A stretch of 58,102 nt of DNA from a bacterium (GTDB lineage: Bacteria > Armatimonadota > Chthonomonadetes > Chthonomonadales > CAJBBX01), in NCBI GenBank assembly GCA_021811565.1, contig JAJZOL010000199.1, forward strand, positions 1 to 58,102. The letters run 5' to 3'. Position 1 is the stretch's first letter. The number at the start of each line of letters is the position of its first letter. The notes beneath the pieces were generated by a model. That model was not told the origin of the DNA, ran no database searches, and worked only from the letters and a program-made list of their open reading frames with translations. A program made the position numbers and the translations under genes. Shown here in pieces: positions 27,302 to 37,759 of this stretch.

Positions 27302-29421
27302 ACCTTCACCTTGCATGATAGACTTAAACCTTCTATTTTTTTCGTCAATTCTTGCGGGTCGGAGATCGGTGGATAACAGACTCCCGCTTCGCAGTAATAC
27401 GCTGTGGCGGGATGAGATAACTCGATAGCCTCATTTGAGGTGGCAGGCTGATCCGAAGCCGGAGATTGATGCACTATGCGGAATGGATCATAGCCTTCCA
27501 ATGCAACATTCAGCAACTCCCTGAACTCATTGGTGTTTTGATCACCCGAAATACGAATATCTCGCCTTTTTCCTGAGAGATACTCCAGCAGAGACAAAAA
27601 CGAAGGATACGCCGAGGGATGGGCATTGAAAGCATCAGCGTTGAGCTGGACGATTTTCGTAACCCCAACCTCGTACTTTGCATCTTCGGGCTGGATAATC
27701 GGCAATTGAGCCAAAACGCGACAGAATATTGCATTGGGGGCGGGGATGGCTCCATCCATTAATTCAAAGGGGCGATGTATCAACTCTTCTCCGGATCTTA
27801 ATGACGTGGTATAGAAACCTGATTCCGAATTGCTGAAATCCTGCAACACAGTATCAACCAATTGATTGATCACCTCCAGCCACTGAGCGCTGCCAGTGGC
27901 CCAGAAAAGAGAGAGAAGAGAATCAGAAAAAAATGCGTAATCCTCGAGAAATCCTTCGATATCCGCTTTATGGAACATTCGTGTATCCGAATTTGTGTTC
28001 GTAAACCTTCCGGTGCGCCACAAAAAGCGTTTAGGCGAGGTCGACGCCGTTTCCTCCAATTTGGAGAGACTCGTCAGTATAAATTGTGCGTTTTTGACAG
28101 CAACATCGAGGTAATCGCTGCGTTTCAACACCACCCCGGCTTCGACAAAAGACTTCATCATAAGTGCGTTCCAAGCTACGATGATCTTATCATCAATTGG
28201 AGGCTGGCTTGATTGTTCACGAAACAGGCGAAGCTTGAGTTTTACATCACGCAACCAAGTTAGGAACTCGTCCATTGAGATGTCATTGTTAGAGGTGAAA
28301 TCGCGAATGGAATTGACTTGATTTAATATATTTCGCCCTTCCCAATTTCCGTTTCCTGTGACATCATAAAACCGACATAACAGTTCACCATCACGTCCTG
28401 GCAGCAATCGATCCAGAGTTTCCTTTTCCCAAGTGTAAAAAATTCCTTCCCCTGCGGAGCTATCCGCATCTTGTGAGGAGTAAAAAGCCCCCTCTGGAGA
28501 GGTCATCTCACGCAAAACAAAGTCGAGTATCTCTTCCACAACCAGTCTGTATTCCACATTTCCCGTGATTTGCCATCCTTTAAGGTAGATAAGCGACAAT
28601 TGTGCGTTATCATAAAGCATTTTTTCGAAATGAGGAACCAGCCAGTATGCGTCAGTGGAATAACGATGAAATCCACCTCCTATATGGTCGTACATTCCCC
28701 CCATCGCCATTTGGTCGAGTGTATGCAGAGCCATGTCAAGCGGAATATCGGAATTAGTTAACAGGGAGTGGTGGAATAAAAACTCAATTTGAATGGGACA
28801 TGGAAATTTAGGGGCGGAACCGAACCCCCCGTTTTTATCATCAAAGGATTTTTGGAACTGATCGAAACCTCTTTGAGGGATATCCTGTAGGGAGGAGTTA
28901 GCCGACGGTGAATGCTCCATCTCATGGCGTAAACTCTCAAATATCTCCTGAGTGACGGCTTCAATTTGAGATCTGTCGGTTTCCCATAAATCCGCAACAA
29001 ACTTCAATACACGCAAAAAACCCGGTTTGCCGAACCGATCCACGGGGGGAAAATAGGTACCTCCAAGAAATGGCTTGCCATCCGGAGTCATAAAGACAGT
29101 CATCGGCCAGCCCCCTTGTCCCGTGGTGAGCTGGACAAAGGACATGTAGAGATGATCCACGTCCGGGCGTTCTTCTCGATCCACTTTGATATTGATGAAG
29201 TGGTCATTCATAAACTGAGCGATCGTTTGATTTTCAAAGGATTCATGAGCCATCACATGACACCAATGACATGCGGAATAACCTACGGAGAGAAGTATCG
29301 GCTTATTGGCGTCAACGGCGTATTGCAACGAATCTTTGCTCCAAGGTCGCCAATCCACTGGATTGTACGCATGCTGGAGAAGATACGGGCTTGTTTCATG
29401 AATAAGACGATTTGGATTCAT
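27298..29421 (-). CDS. DUF255 thioredoxin-like / six-hairpin protein (YyaL family)
   Basis: 707 residues. The opening [21 protein letters not shown] is the family signature. A thioredoxin-like domain has SACHWCHVM (C51/C54) and [40 protein letters not shown] completes it. The rest resembles an (alpha/alpha)6-barrel as in N-acylglucosamine epimerases ([47 protein letters not shown]). The family is widespread (human SPATA20), with no firmly established reaction. It is cytoplasmic by the lack of a signal peptide. Confidence 0.9.
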   Translation of the reverse strand: MNPNRLIHETSPYLLQHAYNPVDWRPWSKDSLQYAVDANKPILLSVGYSACHWCHVMAHESFENQTIAQFMNDHFINIKVDREERPDVDHLYMSFVQLTTGQGGWPMTVFMTPDGKPFLGGTYFPPVDRFGKPGFLRVLKFVADLWETDRSQIEAVTQEIFESLRHEMEHSPSANSSLQDIPQRGFDQFQKSFDDKNGGFGSAPKFPCPIQIEFLFHHSLLTNSDIPLDMALHTLDQMAMGGMYDHIGGGFHRYSTDAYWLVPHFEKMLYDNAQLSLIYLKGWQITGNVEYRLVVEEILDFVLREMTSPEGAFYSSQDADSSAGEGIFYTWEKETLDRLLPGRDGELLCRFYDVTGNGNWEGRNILNQVNSIRDFTSNNDISMDEFLTWLRDVKLKLRLFREQSSQPPIDDKIIVAWNALMMKSFVEAGVVLKRSDYLDVAVKNAQFILTSLSKLEETASTSPKRFLWRTGRFTNTNSDTRMFHKADIEGFLEDYAFFSDSLLSLFWATGSAQWLEVINQLVDTVLQDFSNSESGFYTTSLRSGEELIHRPFELMDGAIPAPNAIFCRVLAQLPIIQPEDAKYEVGVTKIVQLNADAFNAHPSAYPSFLSLLEYLSGKRRDIRISGDQNTNEFRELLNVALEGYDPFRIVHQSPASDQPATSNEAIELSHPATAYYCEAGVCYPPISDPQELTKKIEGLSLSCKVKV

Positions 29422-29461
29422 ATATCTTATTTCGCTCCTGGCAATAAAACGGGATCAGCAT

Positions 29462-30670
29462 TCAAAAATAATCAGGAATAGGGATTAGAAACTCTCTTTT
29501 GGGAAATAGCGGCGAGGCGAGCGTCGCTGCGACCTCGGAGGAGACTCGCACTTTTCCTGCAGCAAGCGCATCATCAAAGCTTATGTATCCCCCCGCAAGC
29601 TGCGACATTACCCTAACATCCATCGTGACCTTGTGCAATGTGTCGTTATTATTCACCAATGGACTGACTTGCAAGTATGTCCCGTCTCCCTCCAAAAGAG
29701 CCGATTTAGGAATGCCTTTAGGAAGCCTATCATCCTTCATCACGAATCCCAAGCTTCCTTGAAACCCTTGGAAATTCGCTTTCAAAAGGTCGAGGCAGTT
29801 CAATATGTTCACGATTCGAAGCATGACCCCGGGTAATATATCCACGTGTGACACTGAATCCGTCGGATTTTCAGTGCCGAACGATATCAGCCCGGATTTG
29901 CGTATCATTTCAAATGATGATAGGTACTGGATCTCGTCATAGCCCTGTTCCTCCGCAAGACTGGAAATCATCCCCCTAACAGCCTCATCTGAAATCGCTG
30001 CAAACTCCATCAACCGAAGAATACGTCTGCCATTCTCTTCACGGGGCTCGAAGAAGAGATATCCCTCTGTGCGATTACGCTTGTAAATCACTTTGTTTTT
30101 AATATGTTCGAAGAGATATTCCCACCTTCTCATATCCCTTATCCAACTGCCTGACTTATGTTCAAACACCGACTTGTAAACCTGATGGACATCGATTAAA
30201 TCGGAGTGATTCATTCGTCTAACATATCGCGATTCGGAATACGAGGGGATAACGGATGGAACTTGATGCACCCGATAATGCGTGGAGGAGCGTTCCCAAC
30301 CAAAGCGGCGATAATAGGGGTACGAGAAGGGAAAGAGAGCTGTTAATCCATACCCCTTCTCGGATAAAAAGCGTATTGTATCCAGTAAAAGCTTTTCGGC
30401 GTAGCCCTTGCGCCGCTCGGTTTCCTTTGTCGCCACCCCAGCGATTCCCGCAATGGGAGTCGCCGCATTCCCTATCCATATCGGCGCATGAACAACTGTA
30501 AGACAAGAGATGATTTCCCCGCCATCCACAAGGACTCGCTTACGCTCTATGTCAAAATAAGGGTCTTTGTAAAACAGTTCACGCGCTGCCGGGAAGGGAA
30601 GCGAAAAGGCTTCACACATTAACGCCAGCATGTAATCCAACTCATCCGAATGGGCGGCACGGGTTTCCAT
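29462..30670 (-). CDS. Eis-like GNAT N-acetyltransferase
   Basis: 402 residues. The N-terminal GNAT fold carries the acetyl-CoA-binding V(A)TKETERRKGYAEKLL and the Eis-type sequence ALFPFSYPYYRRFGWERSS. The second half has a degenerate GNAT region and an SCP2-like C-terminal domain (LHKVTMDVRVMSQLAGGYISFDDALAAGKV), giving the three-part architecture of Eis proteins. Eis enzymes acetylate amines on lysines or aminoglycosides; the natural substrate here is unknown. Separated from the DUF255 gene by 40 bp on the same strand. Confidence 0.8.
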   Translation of the reverse strand: METRAAHSDELDYMLALMCEAFSLPFPAARELFYKDPYFDIERKRVLVDGGEIISCLTVVHAPIWIGNAATPIAGIAGVATKETERRKGYAEKLLLDTIRFLSEKGYGLTALFPFSYPYYRRFGWERSSTHYRVHQVPSVIPSYSESRYVRRMNHSDLIDVHQVYKSVFEHKSGSWIRDMRRWEYLFEHIKNKVIYKRNRTEGYLFFEPREENGRRILRLMEFAAISDEAVRGMISSLAEEQGYDEIQYLSSFEMIRKSGLISFGTENPTDSVSHVDILPGVMLRIVNILNCLDLLKANFQGFQGSLGFVMKDDRLPKGIPKSALLEGDGTYLQVSPLVNNNDTLHKVTMDVRVMSQLAGGYISFDDALAAGKVRVSSEVAATLASPLFPKREFLIPIPDYF

Positions 30671-30701
30671 TATTTTTTTCGCGGGATGCGGATGTTTTCG
30701 C

Positions 30702-31700
30702 TTAGCCTTTTATCTTCGACGCTCTCTTCGCCTTCACCCATTCGCTCCGTGTGAGCACGGTCACATGTCCGTCCGCAAAAACCGCCGCCACCGAACCATC
30801 GGGTCGAGGATGCGGCTCATAAAACAAAACCAACTTCGCCGGCATCGGAATTGTGAGAAATCGATGCTTGTTCAACAAAGGATTGAATGCGTATGGCGTT
30901 TTCGTGCCCGGAAGGTAGAAAACACTCTCGTTTTTAACATACGGCATGAGAAGCTTTTTTATCTCTTCGAAACTCTGCATCGGAGGGAAAGTTTCGTTAT
31001 AATCCTGTACATACATAAGGGTCGCGAGTCCAAGCTGTTTGAGATTATCCACGGATTTGGCGTATGAAGACTGATTCATCTCCGGCTCCACGCGTGTCTC
31101 CGTAGGCGTTGCGATGGGGGATTCAGGTTGAGGCTGAGATTGCACCGCAGTTGGCTGTGATACGGATGATATCTCTTTGGAAAGATCAAACGGACGGATG
31201 TTCAGAATACTGATTGCCGAATAAAGATTCAATAGGCAGAGGTGCAATTCCGTGTCCGGTGTTACCTTCACAGGGGGGGGAGGCGTTGATTGGCGCAAGT
31301 CCTCCTGTGTAAATTTACGTTCCGGAAGCGCGTATGCGATCAGGTAGGGCACGCTATTCAGAGTGATAATCTCCCCTTTTGAATAATAGCCCGACGTCAT
31401 GCCTCCTAAAACACTGGAAAGCATCGAACCAATCTGGGAATCCTGGGGTGTGGAGATGTTGAAATGAGTCCAACTGGAATCCATGTTTTTCAACACCATC
31501 GTGGTTGGCGCGATTTTGCCTGCGAATAGATCTTTGAAATTCGTGACGGCAGTTGTGGTTATTTCCTGTGTGGGAATAACCACAAGCGGTCGAGCCGGGG
31601 CGACGGCTACAGGTTCCGGCGTGTTTGCCGGTTTTGGGGTCTGCGCGTATAATGGGAGGGCCATGACTATTAACATTACGACGAGGGAAGACTTGAACAT
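30702..31700 (-). CDS. Secreted protein with DUF1559-like pilin head domain but no pilin stalk
   Basis: 332 residues from the ATG at 31700 (GAAAGGAT 8 bp upstream). A conventional signal peptide (MFKSSLVVMLIVMALPLYAQ) replaces the type IV pilin N-helix. A middle domain of about 110 residues (VTNFKDLFAGKIAPTTMVLKNMD...YYSKGEIITLNSVPYLIAYALPERKF) and a proline/glutamine linker follow. The C-terminal 115 residues (YAKSVDNLKQLGLATLMYVQDYNETFPPM...VAAVFADGHV) match the head of the prepilin at 44904, including the DG near the end. The role is unknown; it may interact with pseudopilin fibres (inference). Confidence 0.7.
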   Translation of the reverse strand: MFKSSLVVMLIVMALPLYAQTPKPANTPEPVAVAPARPLVVIPTQEITTTAVTNFKDLFAGKIAPTTMVLKNMDSSWTHFNISTPQDSQIGSMLSSVLGGMTSGYYSKGEIITLNSVPYLIAYALPERKFTQEDLRQSTPPPPVKVTPDTELHLCLLNLYSAISILNIRPFDLSKEISSVSQPTAVQSQPQPESPIATPTETRVEPEMNQSSYAKSVDNLKQLGLATLMYVQDYNETFPPMQSFEEIKKLLMPYVKNESVFYLPGTKTPYAFNPLLNKHRFLTIPMPAKLVLFYEPHPRPDGSVAAVFADGHVTVLTRSEWVKAKRASKIKG

Positions 31701-31867
31701 CGCGAATATCCTTTCGTGTACGTTGTCTGATAAAATGCCTAATTTTCTTATCGGGGGGGTGAAAGCGTCTAATCTATGATAAAACCTCATTTGTCCGAAT
31801 TTAGCAATCATCTCTATTGAGCGTACTAATGGCAGATATGATTTTCAAGGAATAATATACTTCTTTT

Positions 31868-34800
31868 TTACGATTTCCTCCAAGGAGCGTGCAATTTGGC
31901 TGTTCCGTGTCGCTCGAACTTATTCCATCCGACAGCACTTCCACTGAAGGCTTTTAATAATGACTTCAGAATAACATAATACATCATCTGTCTATAGACA
32001 AAGCGTTGCAACAAAAGCCATGGAAGCAGTTTCCAATCCCCTTTGTCCATCCAGATCGCCAAAGCCGCCCCCACGAGTTCGAGTCCGATCATAAAGAAAT
32101 AGTATATTGCCACCCGAGCAAAATTGCCCGCAAGCAGAGCCCAGATGACTGCGATATCCATGAACGGGGATATCGCTGGGAAGAGTATTTGATAGACCCA
32201 CAAACTAGGCAGGGCTATCCATCCGAAACTTCCATATCTGAAAAGCGCGTCTCTATGTTTCCAAAGATTTTGGAGGGTGCCAAAAGCCCAACGAAACCGT
32301 TGCTTCGAAAGATTGGTGAAGGATTCGGGCGCTTCCGTGTAACCAATCGCGGCGACATCGTTGGATATTCGCCAACCTGATCTGCGAATTCTCCACGTAA
32401 GATCGGTATCCTCCGCCAAGGTATCGCCGCTATATCCTCCAGCCTGATTAATGGCGTCGATTCTCCAAGCCCCCACCGCCCCAGGCACCACTGTGATGCA
32501 ATTAAGCAGGTCATAAGCTCTGCGATCGAAATTTTGGCTTGTGACGTATTCCAGAGACTGCCATTTGGTCAGAATGTTATTCGTGTTTCCCACCTTGACA
32601 TTGCCGGACACTGCGCCAACCTTGGGATCGGAGAAATGCCTGACCAGCTTCCACATCGTGTCAGGAAGAAAGAGGGTATCCGCATCCAATGCCACGGCGA
32701 TTTCCCCGCTTGCGATTCCAATGCCCGCATTGAGCGCGGAAGCTTTGCCGCCATTCTCCTTCGTGATTAATTTAACTTTGGGGTTCTCGCCAAACGCCTC
32801 TTTAACCTTATCGTATGTGGTGTCCCGACTTCCGTCATCCACAACGATGACCTCATAGTGAGGATAATCGGACTGAAGAACGGCGTTAATCGTGCGCTGA
32901 ATTACCTTCTCTTCGTTGTAAGCGGCGATGATTACCGATACCATCGGAGCGAAATCAGCCATGGATGGATAGGAAGCTTCCTCCGTTTTTTCGCTATGCA
33001 TTCTGATTAAGGCGAGGCATGCCAGCCATATTTGGCGCAACACCCCTAAAAATACGGATAGCGTAAAGAGAGTGATTAAAATGATCTGAAACCAATAGGA
33101 GCTTTGAAAGACTAAGTCATCAATTCGCACCAACAACAGCTCACCTGGGGGGACTGCAGGAAACATTTTTGACTTGGGTAGCCCTCTCAACTCCGAAAGA
33201 GTGATGAATTTGTATCCTGCGTTTTTGAACATGTCGATGATCACCGGCAACGCTGCCACGGTTGCGCTTCTGTCCCCGCCGCTATCATGGAGAAGTATGA
33301 TGTTCCCCAAATTCCGGTCTCTCCAGACATCATGAATGATATCCTCAGGGGTTTTACGAACCAGTTGACCATTGGCGCCTTTTTTCCATAGGTTCCAATC
33401 CTGCGGGTCATCCATTTCCCCCACGGATATGAAATGCATGGCGGAGGCGAGGATGATGGGATGCAACTCTTCGCCTGTTCGCGGCTCAACATCTATGGCG
33501 TAAGGAGGTCGAAAAAGCGTAGTGGAATGTCCCGTGATGGTTTCTATGATTCTTTGAGTAGCGTTTATCTCCAGCCTGTCACGTTCAATGCTAGTAATGG
33601 CGAAATTCGGGTGAGTGAAGGAGTGGTTGCCGATTTCGTCTCCTTCTTTCCATTCCCTGGCAACGATCGATGGAAATAATTGCGCCTGAGCGCCGACAAC
33701 AAAAAAAGTCGCCTTGATACCCTTCTGTTTGAGTATATCCAGGATTTTTGGTGTCCAGTCAGGGCTGGGTCCGTCGTCGAATGTCAATGCGACGCACTTG
33801 GTTTTGCGCCCGTATCTGCGTACAATGAAGCTTGAGGGAAAATGAACATATTTCTCCTGAATGATTAAGCCCGTCTTGCTGTCCCTCGTTATATCGCGCA
33901 ATCCTTCAGAGGGTTGAGCTTCCACCTCAAGCAGCTCGCCTTCCCCTTCGAAATCCACCTCGGACTGATTGGTGGTTTTCCCGTAGGAGATGGGATCAAT
34001 CAGCCCTTGGTCGATCTCACCGCCTTGGTCACTGACAATATGGTTTCTCCCTATGATTTTCCAAGTGTCCGGATCTTCGGACCCCATGTACCATAATGCA
34101 ACACCGCGTGGATTCCATTGACGCGCAATCCGAAGTTGGTTATATGCCGTGGTTGCGTCAAGCATCCATACCTGATGCTCTTTGCCGTTGTCATCGTAGT
34201 AATTATAAAACGGGTTCAGGGATTTCGGATCGATTTTGATATTCGCAATACTGGGATCATCAGGGTCTTTTGATTCCTTGGCTTGAATTACAGCGGATTG
34301 GTAGGATAACGAAACCGCCCCGCCGGATTTATCGCCCTTTTGCCAATCGTAAGCGTAATTTCCCAGCGCCAGTATCACCTTTTGAGGCGGGACCTCTGAA
34401 AATATCTTGTTCAATTGACGCTTTGTCCATGGGATCCCCGCGATGCATCCCGCTCCGGAACCGTCTCCTGGAGAGTGTTCGTCATATATCATCGGGATAA
34501 TGGCATCGTTCCATCGTGCAAGTTGTGCGATGTCATACGCCGGATCATCAACCGTTACATCCTGGGTCACTCGCAATCCGGCGGGAAGGAATGCCTGATA
34601 TAACTGCTTCATGAATAGCGTAAGGTAATCTCTGTCAGCAGCGGGAATCATTTCATAATCGATGTTAATTCCCTGAAAGTGTTCGGCGACAAGGAGTTTT
34701 TTGAGTTTTGCAATAAACTCCGCGCGATTCACAGGGTCTGAGATCAGGCTGTGAATGGCATTTGAACTCCACTCCCCTTGATCGGAATCGGGACTCTTCG

Positions 34801-35395
34801 GTATGTAATTGTTGATCACGGGGAGGATCGGAACGCCATGCTGACGAACGAAAGGCTCGATAAGTTCGTGATCCTCTGGTATCCGCGCATCAAGGATGCC
34901 ATTGCCATCTTTGGATATATGAAACCACTCCGGAAAGAAATGCGTAATGTGATCAACGTTTCTGATGAGGGATGCGCGAGAGGTTTCATCCCAATTCACA
35001 TAAAATCCCGCGACAATTGGCTTGGGATTTTGAGAGGCTGCGGGGCGAAGGCTTGGTCGAACGCCGTATCGCAACTTGCGCAGGAGTGTGGCGCGATCCT
35101 TCTCGATCGTCCGAAGTAACCTACGCTGCTCTCTTCTTAAGAACATTTGACGATGGGCAAGGCTCCGGTTTGTCAGGATGGGATTTCTGTTACCATAATC
35201 CTTCGCCTCGTCCAAGCGGGGAAGATTGTTATAAGGAAGCAGGGGCAAAGCGATGATACTCACTATAAAATAGGTGAGCAAAACGCCCGCCGCAATGAAT
35301 AAAACAATCAAAAAACGAGTGAGCCAGGATCGTCTTTTGTTGGATTCATCATAAAAAATGGGACGCTGTGGCGTACCGGTACCGGGCGCAGGCAT
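31868..35395 (-). CDS. Trifunctional GH18-like / polysaccharide deacetylase / family 2 glycosyltransferase membrane protein
   Basis: About 1,175 residues; the ATG at 35395 has GAGG 6 bp upstream (numbering below from the longer TTG start at 35407). A TM helix (31-55) leads to a GH18-like barrel (130-450) with FQGINIDYE, catalytic Glu at 252. A NodB deacetylase follows (about 537-740: CVALTFDDGPSPDWTP, NHSFTHP, FRPPYA, ILLHDSGG). A TM (772-800) precedes a family 2 glycosyltransferase (822-1050: VSVIIAAYNE, VVDDGS, ALDADT, LAEDTDLTWR, QRFRW), then C-terminal TMs. QRFRW is the processive-synthase motif. One chain therefore holds synthase, de-N-acetylase and glycosidase functions that PNAG producers split between PgaC and PgaB. 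An exopolysaccharide role is inferred. Confidence 0.88.
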   Translation of the reverse strand: MPAPGTGTPQRPIFYDESNKRRSWLTRFLIVLFIAAGVLLTYFIVSIIALPLLPYNNLPRLDEAKDYGNRNPILTNRSLAHRQMFLRREQRRLLRTIEKDRATLLRKLRYGVRPSLRPAASQNPKPIVAGFYVNWDETSRASLIRNVDHITHFFPEWFHISKDGNGILDARIPEDHELIEPFVRQHGVPILPVINNYIPKSPDSDQGEWSSNAIHSLISDPVNRAEFIAKLKKLLVAEHFQGINIDYEMIPAADRDYLTLFMKQLYQAFLPAGLRVTQDVTVDDPAYDIAQLARWNDAIIPMIYDEHSPGDGSGAGCIAGIPWTKRQLNKIFSEVPPQKVILALGNYAYDWQKGDKSGGAVSLSYQSAVIQAKESKDPDDPSIANIKIDPKSLNPFYNYYDDNGKEHQVWMLDATTAYNQLRIARQWNPRGVALWYMGSEDPDTWKIIGRNHIVSDQGGEIDQGLIDPISYGKTTNQSEVDFEGEGELLEVEAQPSEGLRDITRDSKTGLIIQEKYVHFPSSFIVRRYGRKTKCVALTFDDGPSPDWTPKILDILKQKGIKATFFVVGAQAQLFPSIVAREWKEGDEIGNHSFTHPNFAITSIERDRLEINATQRIIETITGHSTTLFRPPYAIDVEPRTGEELHPIILASAMHFISVGEMDDPQDWNLWKKGANGQLVRKTPEDIIHDVWRDRNLGNIILLHDSGGDRSATVAALPVIIDMFKNAGYKFITLSELRGLPKSKMFPAVPPGELLLVRIDDLVFQSSYWFQIILITLFTLSVFLGVLRQIWLACLALIRMHSEKTEEASYPSMADFAPMVSVIIAAYNEEKVIQRTINAVLQSDYPHYEVIVVDDGSRDTTYDKVKEAFGENPKVKLITKENGGKASALNAGIGIASGEIAVALDADTLFLPDTMWKLVRHFSDPKVGAVSGNVKVGNTNNILTKWQSLEYVTSQNFDRRAYDLLNCITVVPGAVGAWRIDAINQAGGYSGDTLAEDTDLTWRIRRSGWRISNDVAAIGYTEAPESFTNLSKQRFRWAFGTLQNLWKHRDALFRYGSFGWIALPSLWVYQILFPAISPFMDIAVIWALLAGNFARVAIYYFFMIGLELVGAALAIWMDKGDWKLLPWLLLQRFVYRQMMYYVILKSLLKAFSGSAVGWNKFERHGTAKLHAPWRKS

Positions 35396-35421
35396 ATACA
35401 TCCTCAATGGGGTCTTGAAAG

Positions 35422-36318
35422 TTAATTGACAATCGTTCTTGCACGCATCCTAAACGCGGGGCGACGCGAAATTCTTTCTTCGCTTTCAAGGAGATGTCGG
35501 GCTAAAACTGAAATAGTGACAAATTTGTAGCCCTGAGACCGTAATCTCCTCACCAAGTCGGGGAGGATTTGCATAGTCTCAGGAATGCCATCGTGACAAA
35601 GTAAAATAGCGCCATGGTGATTGACATCCATCAACCTGGCTTCCAAAAGCTTGTCGGGCGGATAGGTGAAATCCTTTGAGTTCGCAGTCCACATTACGGA
35701 AGTCATATGCAATTGCGCGGCAACCGCTTTGCCCTCATCCGTCAAACCTCCTCCCGGTGGTCTGAAGAAATATGGCGTATATCCGGTTATTCTACGGATC
35801 GCCGCAGCACCGTCCTCCAGTTCAATGCGGACCTGAGGACCATCCAAGCGTTTCATGCTGATGTGGTCGTAGGTGTGATTTTCCACCTCGTCGCCGTCAA
35901 GAACCTCTTGAGCGACCAAATACGGATATTTGTCCACCATTTTCCCCACCACGAAAAATGTTGCATGCACCTTGAGCGCCTCTAATATGCGAAGTAGCTT
36001 GGGCGTCCACTGGGGATGGGGTCCATCATCGAACGTCAACGCAACATCCTTGGAATGCAGATCGCCGTGGAACAGTTCCGGTATGTAAATGTTCTTATCC
36101 ACCAAATCAAAACGTCGCGCATCAAAGCGAATGGTTTTAATTTCCATGGGAGTCAAATGCAATGGAGCGGGGGGCTCGTGAGGCCCTAAAATCATCAGAT
36201 TCGTCCTATTGTACCAAAAGGCTAAAATGTAAGAGATGCATGTTAAAAATACAATCGCTATCAACGAAACTCCAATCTGCATCCTTTTGGAGTGTGTCGC
36301 AAAGGAGTGTTTTTTCAC
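35422..36318 (-). CDS. Membrane-anchored polysaccharide deacetylase
   Basis: 298 residues. An N-terminal anchor (about 14-36, QIGVSLIAIVFLTCISYILAFWY) is followed by a NodB/CE4 domain: VALTFDDGPHPQWTPKLL (metal and catalytic Asp pair), ATFFVVGKMVDKYP, ENHTYDHISM (HxxxH-type metal ligands: NHTYDH), FFRPPGGG and AILLCHDG. Such enzymes remove acetyl groups from N-acetylglucosamine in peptidoglycan or exopolysaccharide. It ends 27 bp before the trifunctional gene on the same strand, so it is very likely in its operon and may act on the same polymer. Confidence 0.88.
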   Translation of the reverse strand: MKKHSFATHSKRMQIGVSLIAIVFLTCISYILAFWYNRTNLMILGPHEPPAPLHLTPMEIKTIRFDARRFDLVDKNIYIPELFHGDLHSKDVALTFDDGPHPQWTPKLLRILEALKVHATFFVVGKMVDKYPYLVAQEVLDGDEVENHTYDHISMKRLDGPQVRIELEDGAAAIRRITGYTPYFFRPPGGGLTDEGKAVAAQLHMTSVMWTANSKDFTYPPDKLLEARLMDVNHHGAILLCHDGIPETMQILPDLVRRLRSQGYKFVTISVLARHLLESEERISRRPAFRMRARTIVN

Positions 36319-36913
36319 GTTCTATCTATCTTTCCGCTTGCCATTAAAGATAAGTCCCTAACATAATCGGCATTTTGGTGAAAAAAGTTCCACGATTTTT
36401 TACAAAACATCCCTTTATGTCGTATCGCCCAATCTTATGATCCCATGTAAACAACCATCGTGTTATTCCATACTCCCTCTCCTCATCCAACTTTCGAAAC
36501 AGGCCGAAGGGTGATTGCATGTTTAACAGTGACAGTTCCACTTTTTCAGTTTGGCAGTATATTGTATCATATTCTCGGTGATGATCCAAATCGAATGATC
36601 ATCCCCTTGATATGTGTGAGATTGAGATTCTGCCCCACTGAATTCATCGCCTTTCATCCTATGAATTAAACGCTTGCGAAAACGCACCGATTGTGTGAAA
36701 ATAGAATTGATAAATGAGGTAATTGCAAAATTCAGGAAATGTGACTATTATCGCTCATTTCACGTTCAATGATATACTTGGAAATCGAATTTTGCAATTG
36801 CCTGAAATGATAGCTTATTACGCGCATAACAGGTCCGATTTTTATTAATGAAGCCTTTGCTTAACGCACTGCAACAGCATAGAGTGCCAGTATCTTCGAA
36901 AAAGGGGAAAACA
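36319..36913. other. Divergent intergenic region with miniature element
   Basis: 595 bp between the deacetylase gene (-) and the secreted protein gene (+). It contains element copy 2 at 36716-36804. Several short frames cross it without ribosome sites. No consensus promoter was found on either strand. Confidence 0.5.
36716..36804 (+). mobile_element. 89-bp MITE-like element, copy 2
   Basis: AGGTAATTGCAAAATTC (36717-36733) and GAATTTTGCAATTGCCT (36787-36803) are 17-bp inverted ends with one mismatch. They are flanked by AAAT at 36712-36715 and 36805-36808. The core matches copies 1 and 3 in the same orientation. Confidence 0.85.
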
Positions 36914-37759
36914 ATGAAAACTCGTCATTTGCTAATCTTCACGCTGATAATTTGCGTAATGCTCCTCCTCGCCCCGATTGCGGACGGGCAGGTAAACGGA
37001 ACTCAAAATCAATCTGCAACACAGGATTCCCAAAGTAAACTCGCCCAATACAAACAACAACTTGATGAGTTGGCGAAAACGCTGTCCAAAACATTTAATA
37101 TTCCAATCCTTGTGGATCCGGGCATCACTCCGCTTCAGAAAGTTGTGTGCACGATCAATCCAAACGATCTAACCTCCACCATGAACAGCCTCCAATCCAA
37201 TATTCCTGATACGGCATGGAAACGGGTCTATTGTTCTTTGAATGACAAGGGACAGCCCCCATCCGTGGAGAAAATCGCCCCTGTATTGAGGGCTTTGGAT
37301 TCAATGGGCGGCATGAAGTTGGTTGTTGATAATGGATCGGATAAGGGGTTGGCTTCCGTATCACAATCGCCCAAACCGTCGAACGATCTAAATTCCATGA
37401 TCTCGTCAGAAGGTCTGTCGAAGTCACCGGTTATCGTATTATACTACTCCCCAAAGGACACCGTCTCCACCATGGCGGGGGAGCCTCTGTTGCAAAAAAT
37501 AACCAGTCTGCAGCGACAGCAGTTCCAGTATATGCTGCAAATGGATCCGACGCAGATATCGCAGACGGTGAAACAGAGCATGTCCATGTTTATGCAATTA
37601 GATCCAAACACTCGCATGCAAATGCTGTCAGGCTTTGTGCGAGGCGGATTCGAGATGATGCAAAGCCTCACTCCGAACCAAAGACAAGAGTTCTTCCAAA
37701 ACATGGCGCAAATATTCAAGCAGATTCGATCCCAACAAGGCGGCAACCCTCCCCAATAA
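36914..37759 (+). CDS. Secreted hypothetical protein, possible secretin/TonB short N-terminal-like domain
   Basis: 281 residues from the ATG at 36914 (GGGG 6 bp upstream; an in-frame start at 36848 does not give a signal peptide). The signal peptide is MKTRHLLIFTLIICVMLLLAPIADGQ. Residues about 35-110 (YKQQLDELAKTLSKTFNIPILVDPGITPLQKVVCTINPNDLTSTMNSLQ) resemble the STN domain of secretins, a weak match judged by eye. The C-terminal 90 residues are rich in Gln, Met and Phe and look helical. Function unknown; probably extracytoplasmic. Confidence 0.65.
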   Translation: MKTRHLLIFTLIICVMLLLAPIADGQVNGTQNQSATQDSQSKLAQYKQQLDELAKTLSKTFNIPILVDPGITPLQKVVCTINPNDLTSTMNSLQSNIPDTAWKRVYCSLNDKGQPPSVEKIAPVLRALDSMGGMKLVVDNGSDKGLASVSQSPKPSNDLNSMISSEGLSKSPVIVLYYSPKDTVSTMAGEPLLQKITSLQRQQFQYMLQMDPTQISQTVKQSMSMFMQLDPNTRMQMLSGFVRGGFEMMQSLTPNQRQEFFQNMAQIFKQIRSQQGGNPPQ

